This document shows positions 22,690-33,489 of a stretch of 64,000 bases of DNA, piece by piece. Within the stretch, counting starts at the first letter, position 1; each line of letters begins with the position of its first letter. The DNA lies in NCBI GenBank assembly GCA_029204225.1, contig CM055106.1, positions 4,378,858 through 4,442,857 of the forward strand, in the 5' to 3' direction. A program made the position numbers and the translations under genes. The stretch is from Diphasiastrum complanatum. Taxonomy: Eukaryota > Streptophyta > Lycopodiopsida > Lycopodiales > Lycopodiaceae. The notes below the pieces were generated by a model. The model saw nothing but the letters and a program-made list of their open reading frames with translations, was not told where the DNA came from and ran no database searches.

Positions 22690-23343
22690 TCTCTTGATAT
22701 TATGTAGGTTTCTGGCATTAATATCAATATGTAGTTCGTGTGATTATTGTAATCAACATAATAAATATCAATTAAGTACGACATAAGCTGTGAAATTTTG
22801 AACAACTTGTAACTATTAACACTATTGAGTTGACGACTAGGTCTGAAGATTTTGGAAACTCAAGAATGCGAGTTAGGCATCATTATGGCAGGTAAGGCCA
22901 ATTCTACAAAATCACACCTATTGGAAGAAGGAAGAACAAAGTATGAGCTTGTAATGAGAGAAACATTATAGTTCTATCACATTGTTATTCTATTCTCAAC
23001 AAAAACTGATATGCTCTAATGTGTTTTTGTTTTGTTTGTAATTAAGGCTTTTTTAAGTTACTTGAATTTACATAGATGCCTAGCACTCCACAATGCACAT
23101 TAGGAAGTAGATAAAGATGCTAGTAAGAGAAAAAAAAAATTAATCATCACTTAAGTTCCAATCTTAAAATAATTAGACATTGCAACTTAAAAAAAAAGTA
23201 ACATATTTGCTTGTTGGTTGATTTCTTAAAAGAACTAGTTTGCAACATAGTTTGATGCCCTCAAGTACAAACCATTTAATGAAGTTTCTAGAATAGCTAG
23301 TTTTGAAGCTTATTTGCTGATCTAGATTTGAATCAAATTTCAG
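22690..23343. other. non-coding, upstream of exon-like sequence
   Basis: AT-rich. No feature recognised apart from the polypyrimidine and CAG acceptor that end at 23343. Confidence 0.35.
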
Positions 23344-23453
23344 GTACCCGTAGATAGTATATTTGAGATGTTTGGAGCACTTCCACGCATTGAGAAATTT
23401 GTTGAGGACATATGTAATGTGGTCTTTTATGAAGGAGAAAACTTTTTGCCCAG
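23344..23453 (+). CDS. exon 1 of an unidentified gene fragment
   Basis: Bounded by an acceptor (AAATTTCAG) and a donor (CCCAG|GTTTGT). It encodes a protein-like stretch (SIFEMFGALPRIEKFVED, then CNVVFYEGENFLP) without stops and ends in phase 2, which exactly suits the next exon. I do not recognise the family. No earlier exon could be identified. Confidence 0.45.
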
Positions 23454-23753
23454 GTTTGTTTCCAAGCACCTTAAAAAACTTATCCCCATTTCTTTGATTA
23501 GTTAGTGTACTTGGTAGTATGCTACTAAGCCATGATTTTCTTATTAGTTCAATTTATATCACAATTGAATATATGACATGAAAACAAATCATGCCAGATA
23601 CCCAAAGACATACAATGTTTGATAAAAGGCAAAATTGTACAAGCAAAACTCGTGACCTTTAAAAGATTCTGGGTGTAGATGAGCTTGTACTTCTTTAATT
23701 TATTGTTGGAACATATTTTAGATACTAATTATTGTGCTCATATTTGAAAACAG

Positions 23754-23838
23754 GAAGCATCTAACAAAAAGCCCTGAAGAAGTACCTGAAATCTTGATGT
23801 ATTGGCTTGAACTGCTTCAACATTACCTAATTGTATGA
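23754..23838 (+). CDS. exon 2 of the same fragment, with stop
   Basis: Follows the acceptor TTTGAAAACAG. One base completes the split codon, then KHLTKSPEEVPEIL and a WLELLQHY helix, ending with TGA at 23836-23838. Downstream to about 24120 there are further protein-like pieces broken by stops (for example NNELDGGYSQLDMNALKKS), so the locus may be a decayed gene whose true end lies further on. Confidence 0.45.
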
Positions 23839-25104
23839 ACAACATCCTAGACACCCAAAGCTTTTCGTGCTATTTTGCAATAATGAGCTTGATGGGGGTT
23901 ATTCTCAACTTGACATGAATGCCTTAAAGAAGTCCTTGCACTTCAAAATTATGTGAAAGGTCACCCAATTGTAGTTTAATTGGATGAACAATCATTGATG
24001 TTCACTTTTGATCAAACTTTGATCCTAGTTAAAATTATCAAAAAACTATGAGGAAAAAGTATGGTGAAATCTACCACAATGACATAGGTGTGACAAACTT
24101 TGATGTTCATGATTCTAAGACATGAAGTAGTGAACCAAGACGTAACTACTATAAGGCGTGTTCTTCAAAAAAAAGGATTGTTATTTTATAAATGTTTGTA
24201 GATAAACTGATATACTTGTACTTTTTTGTTTGTACCAACATTGTGCACACAATCCCTTTGCTCACACTTCAACAATGATGGGTTAGATGACTCAATCAAG
24301 TAATCATAGTGATCTAAATGTATCATGCATTATGAAAAAAATTGAAAGATTGTGTACATGTGGTAATTTTTGCCTTCTACAAGCCTACATAAGAATAGAA
24401 CATAGACATTAAGTAATTGTCGCTATGTCCATCTACAACGTTAAAATTTCAAGTAGGTATCAAATGAAGGAAAATGGAACATTGAGATTAAAACAATATA
24501 AAAGATCATCACAAACAAAATATGTAGCCTATCGACCTAACAAATGAGATGAACAACCATCCTCTTCTTATGAGTATAAGTCCATGCAACAAGCTATTCC
24601 ACACAAAAACCTACTACTTTTACTAGAAATATATGGTGCTTGTATTATTGTGAAAGAATAATACATCAAGAAAAAATATAGGAGTAAGCCTGATAATATA
24701 GACAACAAAAGCTTAACACAAGGGAAGAGGAAAAGCAAAATTAGCTATTTATTTTAGCTTTTATCTAATAATAATATAAATGGGTGGACATATTTTGGAT
24801 GTTCATAGCATATGCCATCTAATTGGTTTCAGCTCATGAAATTTTAGCTATACCACTATGTTGCTTTGGGAGATGATAGTGAACACCACTTGAAAAGCTT
24901 GGGAAGTGGACTAGTAACACGACTCGAAAAGCTTGGGAGGTGGACTAGTTAGGATACCTATAGGTCCAATTAAACTCCTTGAAGTTATCTTGTATTTATC
25001 AAGTAGTAAGTATTACTAAGAACCTGTTTCAATTGGAGTCATAGCTAATCAAGGGATGAAAGCAAAGTCAGACATTCATAGATGCCCTTTCAAAGTCAAT
25101 TATA
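23839..25104. other. mostly non-coding; short tandem repeat near 24890
   Basis: Beyond the broken coding-like pieces to about 24120 I see no gene. At about 24887-24950 a ~30-bp unit (CGAAAAGCTTGGGAGGTGGA type) occurs twice in tandem. No gypsy 3' LTR is visible downstream of the G1 extra ORF in this interval. Confidence 0.4.
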
Positions 25105-25836
25105 CTAACTAGAAAGCAATAACAAGAAAAACTTCAAAAATAAAGATTTTAAAGCTCTATGTAGTTGTAGAGAAGTGGCTAAGAGGGACAATAGAGATCT
25201 AGCGGCGAACTGCTGCTTTGTATTGGCCTTAATAGCTCGCTTGAGCTCACCAGAAATAGTCTTGAACCAGTTATATGGTTCAAGAGGGGCTTTGGCCAAC
25301 TTAGTGTGGGACTCCACTATCTTGTGAAGGATTTGAGATGTGATGCAGTCTTTCCTAAGGTTGCCAACCATCAGGAAATGATTCAACAGCTGGGTAGCGG
25401 CGTGGATGGAAGGCTCAGTGATGGCTTCCAGAAGGTAGCCGTCATTAGTCAAGTGCAGATCGTTAGTGAGGTCAACGTATGGCTTGATGGCCTGTTTGGC
25501 GTGCTTGTGATTGGGTGAGGCTTGCGTACCGGATGAGATTCCTATAGCCGCAAGTGTGGCCTCAGTGATGCGCACCTTGTGTGTGGCTCCTTGGAAGGTG
25601 ATATAAAACTTGGATTTCTCTTCTTTCCACGTACTGAAGGCAAGAGTGATGAAATCCATATTGATGCATCCCGAAAAGGCTCTCTCATGAATACCCATTG
25701 CAGTGAGTAGAGGCTCCACAAGGGTCATCCACTGAGTGACCATGCTTTTTCTAGGAAGAATCATGATGTCCGTTGCAGATGGGACATCACGATGGATAGT
25801 ATAGCGTAGAGATTGGGACGTATTGGTAGAAGACAT
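25105..25836 (-). CDS. extra ORF downstream of integrase in gypsy G1 (Athila-type position)
   Basis: 243 codons from MSSTNTSQS, fully open. The same frame extends 16 codons further upstream (to 25884), but MSS is preferred because the diverged sister ORF at 43424-44413 also begins MSSHTS. Features: a WMTLVEPLLTAMGI helix, a beta-like KFYITFQGATHKVRITEA segment, LAAIGISSG, and a C-terminal helical NWFKTISGELKRAIK region with a hydrophobic LLSLLATSL stretch. There is no signal peptide and no clear transmembrane pair. Position (after integrase, same strand) is that of the additional ORFs of Athila/Tat-type gypsy elements, some called env-like. I do not recognise a catalytic motif. Confidence 0.6.
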   Translation of the reverse strand: MSSTNTSQSLRYTIHRDVPSATDIMILPRKSMVTQWMTLVEPLLTAMGIHERAFSGCINMDFITLAFSTWKEEKSKFYITFQGATHKVRITEATLAAIGISSGTQASPNHKHAKQAIKPYVDLTNDLHLTNDGYLLEAITEPSIHAATQLLNHFLMVGNLRKDCITSQILHKIVESHTKLAKAPLEPYNWFKTISGELKRAIKANTKQQFAARSLLSLLATSLQLHRALKSLFLKFFLLLLSS

Positions 25837-26671
25837 GATGATTAGAAAGGAATTATAAACGCGTGAAAGTGTATCAAAAGGCAATGCAGGAAATTTGGAA
25901 GGCTTTGTCGCAAGAAAATCACAAGAGCTTCGCTAGCACAAGTGAGGAATGAATCGAATTCAGCCAACTTATAGGTGAATTTGTTGGGTCCATTACACTG
26001 AATAGTAGTTTGGCTGATTAGGTCTGAACAAAAATTTGCATACATGTATAGTATTGTAAAAATAGACTATAAAAATCTCGACGAGGGTTTCTAGAGATCT
26101 GAACCTATCAGGCAAATGTTTTCCAGGGCTGGGGAAGAATGAACCTTCGCCCAGAAGGGTCCTTCGCCCAGGTATCGTCATAAATGCATTCTTTCACAAT
26201 CTGAACCTATGGACAACCTAATTTTGACATTTTAAGATCATCTAGCAGGTCGGCGAAGGTTTATAATGAGGTTATGATGCTCGGCGAAGGTTCCCAAAAT
26301 GGCATATCACTAAACATTCGCTTGACTCAAAAATTGAATTTTATCTTGTCAAAAATCTTCGCCCACCTCAATTTAGATAAATCAAGGTGGATGTACAATC
26401 TGAGAGCTCAACGAAGGTTTCTGATACTGTATTGGCCAAATCTGTCCAAAACAGTGGTTTTCTAAGTTATTTTCCATAAAAAAAATATTGTGCTTCCTTT
26501 TCCTTATGCTGATGACTTCTTGACTTTTCCTCATCAGTCTTTCCTTATTTTTTTTTTAACTGTCCTTTTCCCAAAAAAAAATCAGCAAATTAAATACCGA
26601 AAACAAAAAATTGAAAACAAATAAAATGAAAAAATATATTGAGATCAAGCTTGCTGAACTGGCGGAGCAGG
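25837..26671 (-). other. pol-to-extra-ORF spacer of G1 with GGCGAAGGTT motifs
   Basis: Non-coding on the element strand. The words GGCGAAGGTT, ACGAGGGTTT, AACCTTCGCCC and variants occur about eight times between 26080 and 26420. The same words fill the 5' leaders of G1, G2 and G3. A/T tracts occupy 26470-26620. Confidence 0.5.
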
Positions 26672-27837
26672 CTACCAAAACTTGCGTAATCGGCTGCCAT
26701 TTACCGGAGTATCAAATCGTTTTCCATCCAAGTGCTCAAGAATTACTGTGCCATAGTTCAGGATCTCCTTCACTTTATACGGGCCTTCATCAGTAAACTT
26801 CAACTTACCCTTGATCAGCTTGGTTTTGTACATCAATGCAAGATCTCCTGCTTCCAGATCTTTCTTGTGCAATTGACGATCGTGCCATGCCTTGCAGCGG
26901 GCCTTCTCTACTGCTAAGGCATGAACTGCCATCAATCAGGTTTCACATAATTTGTGCAATGTTTCATGACAAAGTTGTAAAGACTGATCATCATTTAATC
27001 GTTCCATTGCTGCTATGCATAAGATGGGATTAAAAATTCAATTGGCATAACAGCATCTTGACCATAAACCAGTTGAAAAGACGTTTGATTTATACTATTT
27101 TTGTAAGCGATTCTGAATGCCCATAATGCTACATACAATTTATGTTTCCAATTAGACCGACTTGCTTCAACTGTCTTTGTCATAATGGTGCAGAGAATCC
27201 TATTGGAAGATTCAGCTTGGCCATTCCCTCTGGGATAATAGGGAGTACTAAATCTGTGTATAACAAAAAAATCTTCCAGTAAACACTTTATTGTTTGATT
27301 AACAAAGTGTGTATCTCGATCACTGACAATTTCGATCGGACATCCAAATCTGATTATAGTATTTTCATATAGAAACTCGGCCGTAGATTTCGCATCAGCC
27401 ACTTTGACAGCTTTGGCTTCAACCCACTTGGTCATATAATCAGTTGCGACGATAATGTATCAGGTTTGAGATCCTTGTGTAGCGGGATGAATAGGACCAA
27501 CATAATCTAGTTCCCATTTTTCAAATGGTGCTTGCAATAAAACCGGATGTAAGGGTTCATGATTCTGTTGAGTAGGTCGTCGTGCTCGCTGGCACACATC
27601 ACATGTCTGAATAAGATTTTATGTGTCCTTATGAAACGTAGGCCACCAACAACTGGATTGCAAAAGTTTGCGAACAGTAATATCTGTAGAGAAGTGTTCT
27701 CCACCCATGCCATCATGTGAAAACATGATTAAATCTGGTACTTCATGCGGTAAAACACATCTTCGTAAAATATTATATGATCCACGACGATACAATTGTC
27801 TTGCAATTAATTGATAAAGTTGAGTCTTATGAATCAA
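26672..27837 (-). pseudogene. gypsy G1 integrase
   Basis: Ty3/gypsy integrase on the minus strand in three open pieces. 27837-27619 carries the zinc-binding part (SHDGMGGEHFSTD, RKLLQSSCWWP, with CDVC just beyond a stop). 27435-27013 carries the catalytic core, with SDRDTHF and NGQAESSNR supplying the second Asp and the Glu; the first Asp lies in LDYVGPI just upstream. 26935-26672 carries the C-terminal GDLALMYKTK and DEGPYKVKEI region. Stops separate the pieces (near 27610, 27455 and 27010), so it is inactive as it stands, but the catalytic residues persist. Confidence 0.8.
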
Positions 27838-27846
27838 TTGTCTTTT

Positions 27847-28413
27847 CTATACTTTTGTCAAAGAGTCATTCGGTTGTCCTAGCATCAGGTACTCAACAAT
27901 ATATGTCGCCCACTCAGGTACTGCTTTAACATAGAACAACGCAGCATCTGGCAGTTCATCATCCACTTCAGTATTAACTGGTGCAGATTCAATTCGCGAA
28001 ACGTGATCGGCTAGATAATGTTGCTTCCCCTTTTTGACCACAATTCGAAAGTCAAATTCAGTCAATAATAATAACCATCTTGCAATACGTCCAGTATTAC
28101 ACGTCTTATTTACCAAGTAAAGTAACAGTTGATGATCCGTATAAAATGCAAAGTGCATTTCCATGAGGTAGTGACAAAATTTTCGAACAAAAAAAATCAT
28201 GGCTAGCGCTTCACGTTCTGTTGTTGAATAATTCTTCTCTGGATCTATAAGCTGTCTGCTTGCAAATCGTATAGGATAATCCTTCTTATAGTCACCTAGT
28301 TGTGTCAAAATTGATCCAATGGCATATTTTGAGGCATCCGTATGAACATGAATTTCTAATGTCCAATCTGGTCTCTGATTGAATATCTTGTTGACACATA
28401 TCCTGTTGTACAA
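27847..28413 (-). CDS. gypsy G1 RNase H domain
   Basis: 189 codons, open. Motifs of the Ty3/gypsy RT-associated RNase H are present: HVHTDASKYAIGSIL, RFASRQLIDPEKNYSTTE, REALAMIF, YTDHQLLLYL, and HYLADHVSRIE leading toward integrase. Upstream it lacks RT; a ~40-bp patch at about 28386-28430 instead matches the pre-RT spacer of G2 (about 32523-32565), marking an internal deletion joint. It is part of a broken polyprotein, not a separate gene. Confidence 0.75.
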   Translation of the reverse strand: MYNRICVNKIFNQRPDWTLEIHVHTDASKYAIGSILTQLGDYKKDYPIRFASRQLIDPEKNYSTTEREALAMIFFVRKFCHYLMEMHFAFYTDHQLLLYLVNKTCNTGRIARWLLLLTEFDFRIVVKKGKQHYLADHVSRIESAPVNTEVDDELPDAALFYVKAVPEWATYIVEYLMLGQPNDSLTKV

Positions 28414-29754
28414 TCAATTGTTGCTTCAACAAAAGCTCCCTTGTTTCTTATTGATGCTTTCCTATTTGCTTCCTTTTCTCAAATGGTTTTACCTCCATTT
28501 GTAGCTTTTTCTCCCTTGTCTTTTTAGGACTTCCTCATCTTGTTATGAATGACTTCCCTCATCTCCTCCACCCATGCTTGTTGTCAAGCTTGCCATAGCA
28601 CTTTTCTTCCTCTCCCTTGCTCGTGCTTGCCATCACATTATGTTTTCTATTTTATAAAAATGTAATATTGGTATCCTTTCTCGTAATTTTGAAATCCTAA
28701 GATTTTTCATTATAGTTCATAAATTGAGATATTGTAAGTTTTTTAAATTTGCTCAACGACATCATCTGTATAAGGAGTATATTAAATAGTGAAGTGCCTC
28801 TTCATTCCTTTGAATTTAATTTTTTTTTTTGAATTCATTTGATAATATTCTCCATGATTAGATCTTAAAGTTGGCTTTTTTTTTTTCCCAACTTGATTAT
28901 TAACCAAGGGAAAATCATCTAGATCAGTTATGAAGTAAGTAGGGCCCCCAAAAACATAGGTTACATAGGACCAACCTAGAGATAGCATACACAATCACCA
29001 ATATATTTCTAGCTCTAAAGGCAACTACTTTTATAAATTTAGTGGCTAGCCACTATACTACTTTTCAGGCACATCAAGTACACACTTTTAACTGTCCTTT
29101 ATAAAAGGTAAAGACAACGCCACATATGGTTTTTCTTAGTACTTGCAAATGGGAGAGTTTGGATGAACATACTTGCCATACCACAATCTTGGTCTTTTTT
29201 ACAATGGCTAATTATTCTTCGCCGACCTAGCAACAGATAGATCTGAATCACATCTAAGCACAGTGAATCGGGTGAAGGTTCTTTTTCTGTATTTTTTAGG
29301 GTTTTGATAATTTTTGGTGTTTTTTTTGTGGTTTTTCTGATGTTTCTGGAAATCTGCTGGAAATTAATCTTCTCCCTTCAAACTGAAGGTTCTGTAAACA
29401 AAACCGAAGGTGTTTGAAACTCGGCGAAGGTTTCTTGAAAGAGGGTAAAAATTTCTGAGCTCTGATGACGTTTTTGCCTCTTTTTGACCAAATTTGACAG
29501 ATATGACCGATTTTTGTTATTTTCTCTGATATCTCAAATCCAAATGGATCTTAAGATTGGTGATTTGAATAGCTTTCCCTGTTTAATAATTAGATTAGAT
29601 TTCAAACAAACAAATCCACTCAAATCTAGCAAAATCAATCCCAAAACTAACCCTAAAATCCAGATCTAACACTATTTATGCCATGACAAGATGCCTAATG
29701 CAAGCTAACCATCAACCAAACATGCTACAAACTGAAAAATTGACGTAGCTCCTT
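28414..29754 (-). other. G1 deletion joint and 5' leader
   Basis: 28414-28800 is unassigned. From about 29200 to 29754 the sequence matches the G2 leader (about 35750-36318), including GGCGAAGGTT-type words. Gag, protease and RT of G1 are absent: the leader runs into the joint with RNase H. Confidence 0.5.
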
Positions 29755-29767
29755 GGCAATGGCGCCA
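29755..29767 (-). promoter_or_regulatory. primer-binding site of gypsy G1
   Basis: Minus-strand TGGCGCCATTGCC, one mismatch from the tRNA-Asp-type site (TGGCGCCGTTGCC) typical of Athila/Tat-type gypsy elements. It lies four bases inside the LTR end. Confidence 0.65.
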
Positions 29768-29771
29768 AAAT

Positions 29772-30511
29772 TGTAGTGGGTTTCTTTCCTTGCCGAACCT
29801 GAATCCAAGATCTAGTCAATCTAGCATCAAAGAGACGGAGTTAGTTGTCACGCGTAGGTTCGTTCCCATGAGAGCGATAGTATAGTTCAGATTTCAACAT
29901 GAATGGAGGATCTAACACTACATCCATTAACACTAAGCATTAACACTACATCCATTAACCCTACTTCCATTAACCCTAAATCCACAACAATGATAAAAAC
30001 TTACTCTTCTCTCTCTCCTTTTCTCTCTCACAAAAAGCATAAGAAATAACAACCCCAATAATGATCAGATCCAACAGTTGATAAATCCAAAGAAAGCATG
30101 AGAGATGAAGGAAAAGAGAGGAAGAGCAAGGACATTTATCAATCCATTTCTAAAGAGAACCAATTTGCTTTATTGAAATGAGGAACAACTCGAGTTGGTC
30201 CCTTTTTATAGTAGAGAGGAGGACCCTGGCCTCTGAATCCTATTGGTCCAGTCTTGCCTCTCTTTTTATTCAAATTTAAAAAGTGTGGGAACCATCAAAA
30301 TTGGAGGGAAACCCAACTTTATTCACTAACTTGACATTTAGCCCTGCGACATTAAAAGTTTCGCAAAAAGGCCTAAAGTCCTTTTATTAACATTCTAATT
30401 AATCAAATAACTATGTGATCATTGGGTTGGACTTACAAACGCAGGGTGCCAAATCTCTCTCACTTATTAACTAGGGTTAGGGTTGCCTTGGGGTCCGCAA
30501 ACCCTCCAACA
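29772..30511 (-). repeat. 5' LTR of gypsy G1
   Basis: 740-bp LTR from TGTTGGAGGG (30511) to CCCACTACA (29772) on the minus strand. Its outer edge abuts the truncated RNase H of G2 directly. It contains the unoccupied version of the site where copia F sits in the G2 LTR (about 29805-29835) and a short CT tract at 30008-30030. GGTTAGGG words near its start are part of the LTR, not telomere. Confidence 0.75.
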
Positions 30512-31531
30512 CATGGTCGGCTAAATAATGTTGTTTACCCTTGCGAACCACAACTCAAAAATCAACTTCAGTCAATAAAAGTAACCATCTTGCAATACGC
30601 CTTGTATCACACGTCTTGTTTAGCAAATGAAGTAATGGCTAGTGATCCATATAAAATGCAAAGTGCATTTCCATAAGATAATGTCAAAATTTTCTTACGG
30701 ATTTGTTGTCAAATAATTTTTTTCTAAATATGTAAGCTATCTGCTTGCAAATCATATGGGATAGTCTTTCTTGTATTCATCTGGTTGCGTCAAACTGATC
30801 CAATAGCATATTTCAAGGCATCAGTGTGAACATGAAATTCATTTGTCTAATCTGGAGCACGTAGTATCGGTGCCGAAGCTAATGCTTTTTTCAATTTTTC
30901 AAAGGCTTCTAATGCCTCAATTGTCCAAATAGGAACAATGGTCAGTTTGTATATAGGTCTCGCAAGATCAGCAAAGAATATAATGAATATTCAATAATAA
31001 TTTGCATGACCCATAAAAACATAAACTCCACGCATTGTTCCTGGCGGTGGTAATTCCACAATGATGTCTTGATATCACATGCCCGAGAACAACTCCATGA
31101 GAAACCCATATTTGACACTTTTTTGGATTTATGGAGACTTGATACTTGCAACAACGTTCAAATAAAATTTCCAAACAATTCAGGTGGTCTATATCTGCAC
31201 TATGGACTCTAAGATAATCCAAGTAAATTTTAAGGTATTTCTATAAATAGTCTTTGAAGGTGAACTGCATCACTCTTTGAAATGAACTAGGTGCATTACA
31301 AAGTCCAAACGACATTACTTTATAAGCATAAGTGCCCCATTCTATTGCAAAAGCTGTTTTGTGACGATCTGCAGGTGCAATCTTGACCTGGTTGAATCCA
31401 CTAAATCCATCCAAAAAACTGTAAGCTTCTACACAAGCAAGGCGGTCCAAAATGCTTTCAGTACAAGGTAATGGAAAGTGATGGTGAAATCCATTCAGTG
31501 TGCTCGATCTCATAAATGAAATCGGCTTCAA
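30512..31531 (-). pseudogene. gypsy G2 reverse transcriptase with truncated RNase H
   Basis: Minus-strand RT fingers and palm: PLPCTESILDRLA, YSFLDGFSGFNQVKIAP (first catalytic Asp present) and FGLCNAPSSFQRVMQ. The second catalytic box reads YLDYL instead of YLDD, losing one catalytic Asp. Frames change near 31240 and again before RNase H. The RNase H remnant (about 30870-30514) matches 28010-28413 of G1 and is cut by the G1 LTR at 30511. Confidence 0.8.
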
Positions 31532-31805
31532 GCAATCTATGTAACTCTTTCTTTATCAAATCCGTAACATTAGGATTACAGCGATAGAATTTTATGACCT
31601 TTGGAACTGCATCAGGCATTAAGGGTATGATATGCTCAATAACTGATGTGGAATCTCCTTGAGATCTTTATAAGTCCAAGCAAAGCAATCTTGATGCTTA
31701 TTAAGCAATTTTTGTAGCGCTTGAAATTGTTCAGGAGTAAGTTGTGCCCCAACTTGTACAATCTTTTCTGGTTCTCCTAGTTCAGCAAGATTCATAGGCT
31801 ACATC

Positions 31806-32667
31806 CTAGCTGGGGCCATCGTAAACATCTTTCAATTCTGACACTTGTTCTTCAGGTTCACAATGTGCTTTTGGTAACATAATAACCACATCGTCCAAAT
31901 TATAGCGTTTGAAATGCTCTAGCATATCATGTAGTACTTCATTTGATTTCTCTTTTTCAAAAGAATTAGCCTGGGATCTTTGTTTAGCTTTCTTGGCAAG
32001 AATCGATCGTGGAGGCAATGACTTCCGAGAAGATGGATTCTTCTTCGAAGGTGATGACTTCCTGGATGGTGATGTCTTGCGAGAACTCTGACTTGTAGAA
32101 TCATCCTTGACTTTCCCTTTGCCTTTATCTAATCAAGGTGGCACATTCTTAGAATCAACCTTTTGAGGTGGATTTTTCCCTTTTAGGACCGTGTTATAAT
32201 GTTGCTTAGCTTGTTTCTTTGTCATTGGTCCTATAATCTTGTCTTCCTTCAATATAACTGCTTTTGATGGTTTTATTGTTGGTTCATCAGGAATATCACG
32301 TACTCCAAATCTGGTAGGATCCATGTGATTTAGAATCTGCTCATCGATAAGTTCTGCATTGTCATCATAAGTCAAGGCGGGACTCACATGAAAGAGTTCA
32401 ATCAATCGGATCTGGTATGGGTTTTGTTGATATCCAAGCTACGTTCAGCATGTTCAATGGAAAAGTGATCAGTATATCCAAAGTTCGATTCAGTAATGAA
32501 ATCTCACTCAATTCGGATTGATTATCTTGTTGACACCCTGCTGTACAATCAATTGTTGCAAGAGCTTGATTCCAGTTGACAATATCGGTTTGAGAGTCAT
32601 AATGAACTCCCAAATTTTTTAGTGGCCGATCACATACCCTTTTTGGACTATTGATTTGATAGTCCAA
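31806..32667 (-). pseudogene. gypsy G2 protease-RT linker region
   Basis: Two open stretches (32667-32398 and 32405-32133), then, after a stop near 32130, a basic Ser/Lys/Arg-rich segment down to 31806. The translation (MTKKQAKQHYNTVLKGK; acidic EPEEQVSELKDVYDGPS at the end) is typical of the low-conservation connector between protease and RT. No catalytic motif. Confidence 0.55.
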
Positions 32668-32999
32668 GTGATTGGATCAACTTTGACTACACATTCACGA
32701 TTTTTAAAAGTGATTTTTCCGGTACCCCAATTATGAATTACTTGCGCAACTCGTAACCATGGACGTCCTAATAGGACACGGTAGACATTTGGTGCGTCAG
32801 GTAAGTCCATTACTACAAAAGTAATGACAAACTGGACTCCAGCAATTTTGACAGGTATGTCTTCAATCATTCCTCGTGGATGAATTGTCGTTTGATCAGC
32901 TAGCTTAATGGCAAAAGCCACATGCTTAATCTTTGTAAGGACCCATTTTGCACGTAGCTTTATTGAAATCAGATTAACTCCTGAACATCCATCTATCAT
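32619..32999 (-). pseudogene. gypsy G2 aspartic protease
   Basis: 127-codon frame resembling retropepsin-like proteases of plant gypsy elements. The active-site region reads MIDGCSGVNLIS, so the expected D-(S/T)-G-(A/S) triad is altered to DGCSG. The flap-to-C-terminal hallmark VLLGRPWLR is intact, followed by a strand with ITFKNRECVVKV. Upstream, 33000-33480 carries no clean frame. Confidence 0.65.
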
Positions 33000-33489
33000 G
33001 GCTACTTCTTTAGAAAATTGTCTATGTTGTATTAGCAGAGTGATGTTTTTTTGCTCACTTTCCTAGGCCGCTCCAACATGGAGTACTACATTAGATTCTT
33101 CAAATCCAGCACAAAAAAGTGGCTTTTGATGGGTTTCTGGTTCGTTTTGAGTTAACTTATGTGCTAATACTTCTTTTGCTTTTGGCACCAACTTCAAAAT
33201 TTCTCCCAATGTAATATTCATCTTACTAGACTAAATATTCATGAGTAGCTCTGTTTGTGGTGCTTCTGGTTCAGTCATCTTGAAGAGTTCTTCATGATGA
33301 TGCAACTGAGCATCAATATCCGTTCGTGGATTATTCGGCGGCTACACAGGTGAAGAATGGACTTTGGCTACAGCTTTAGCAGCTTCAAGATCCCCTTCAT
33401 CTTACAAATGTTTAATCCACTGCCTCATATCCTGATATCTCCTATTTTCGGCATGGAGATTTGGATAGACTCCAGATGTGGTTGGTATA

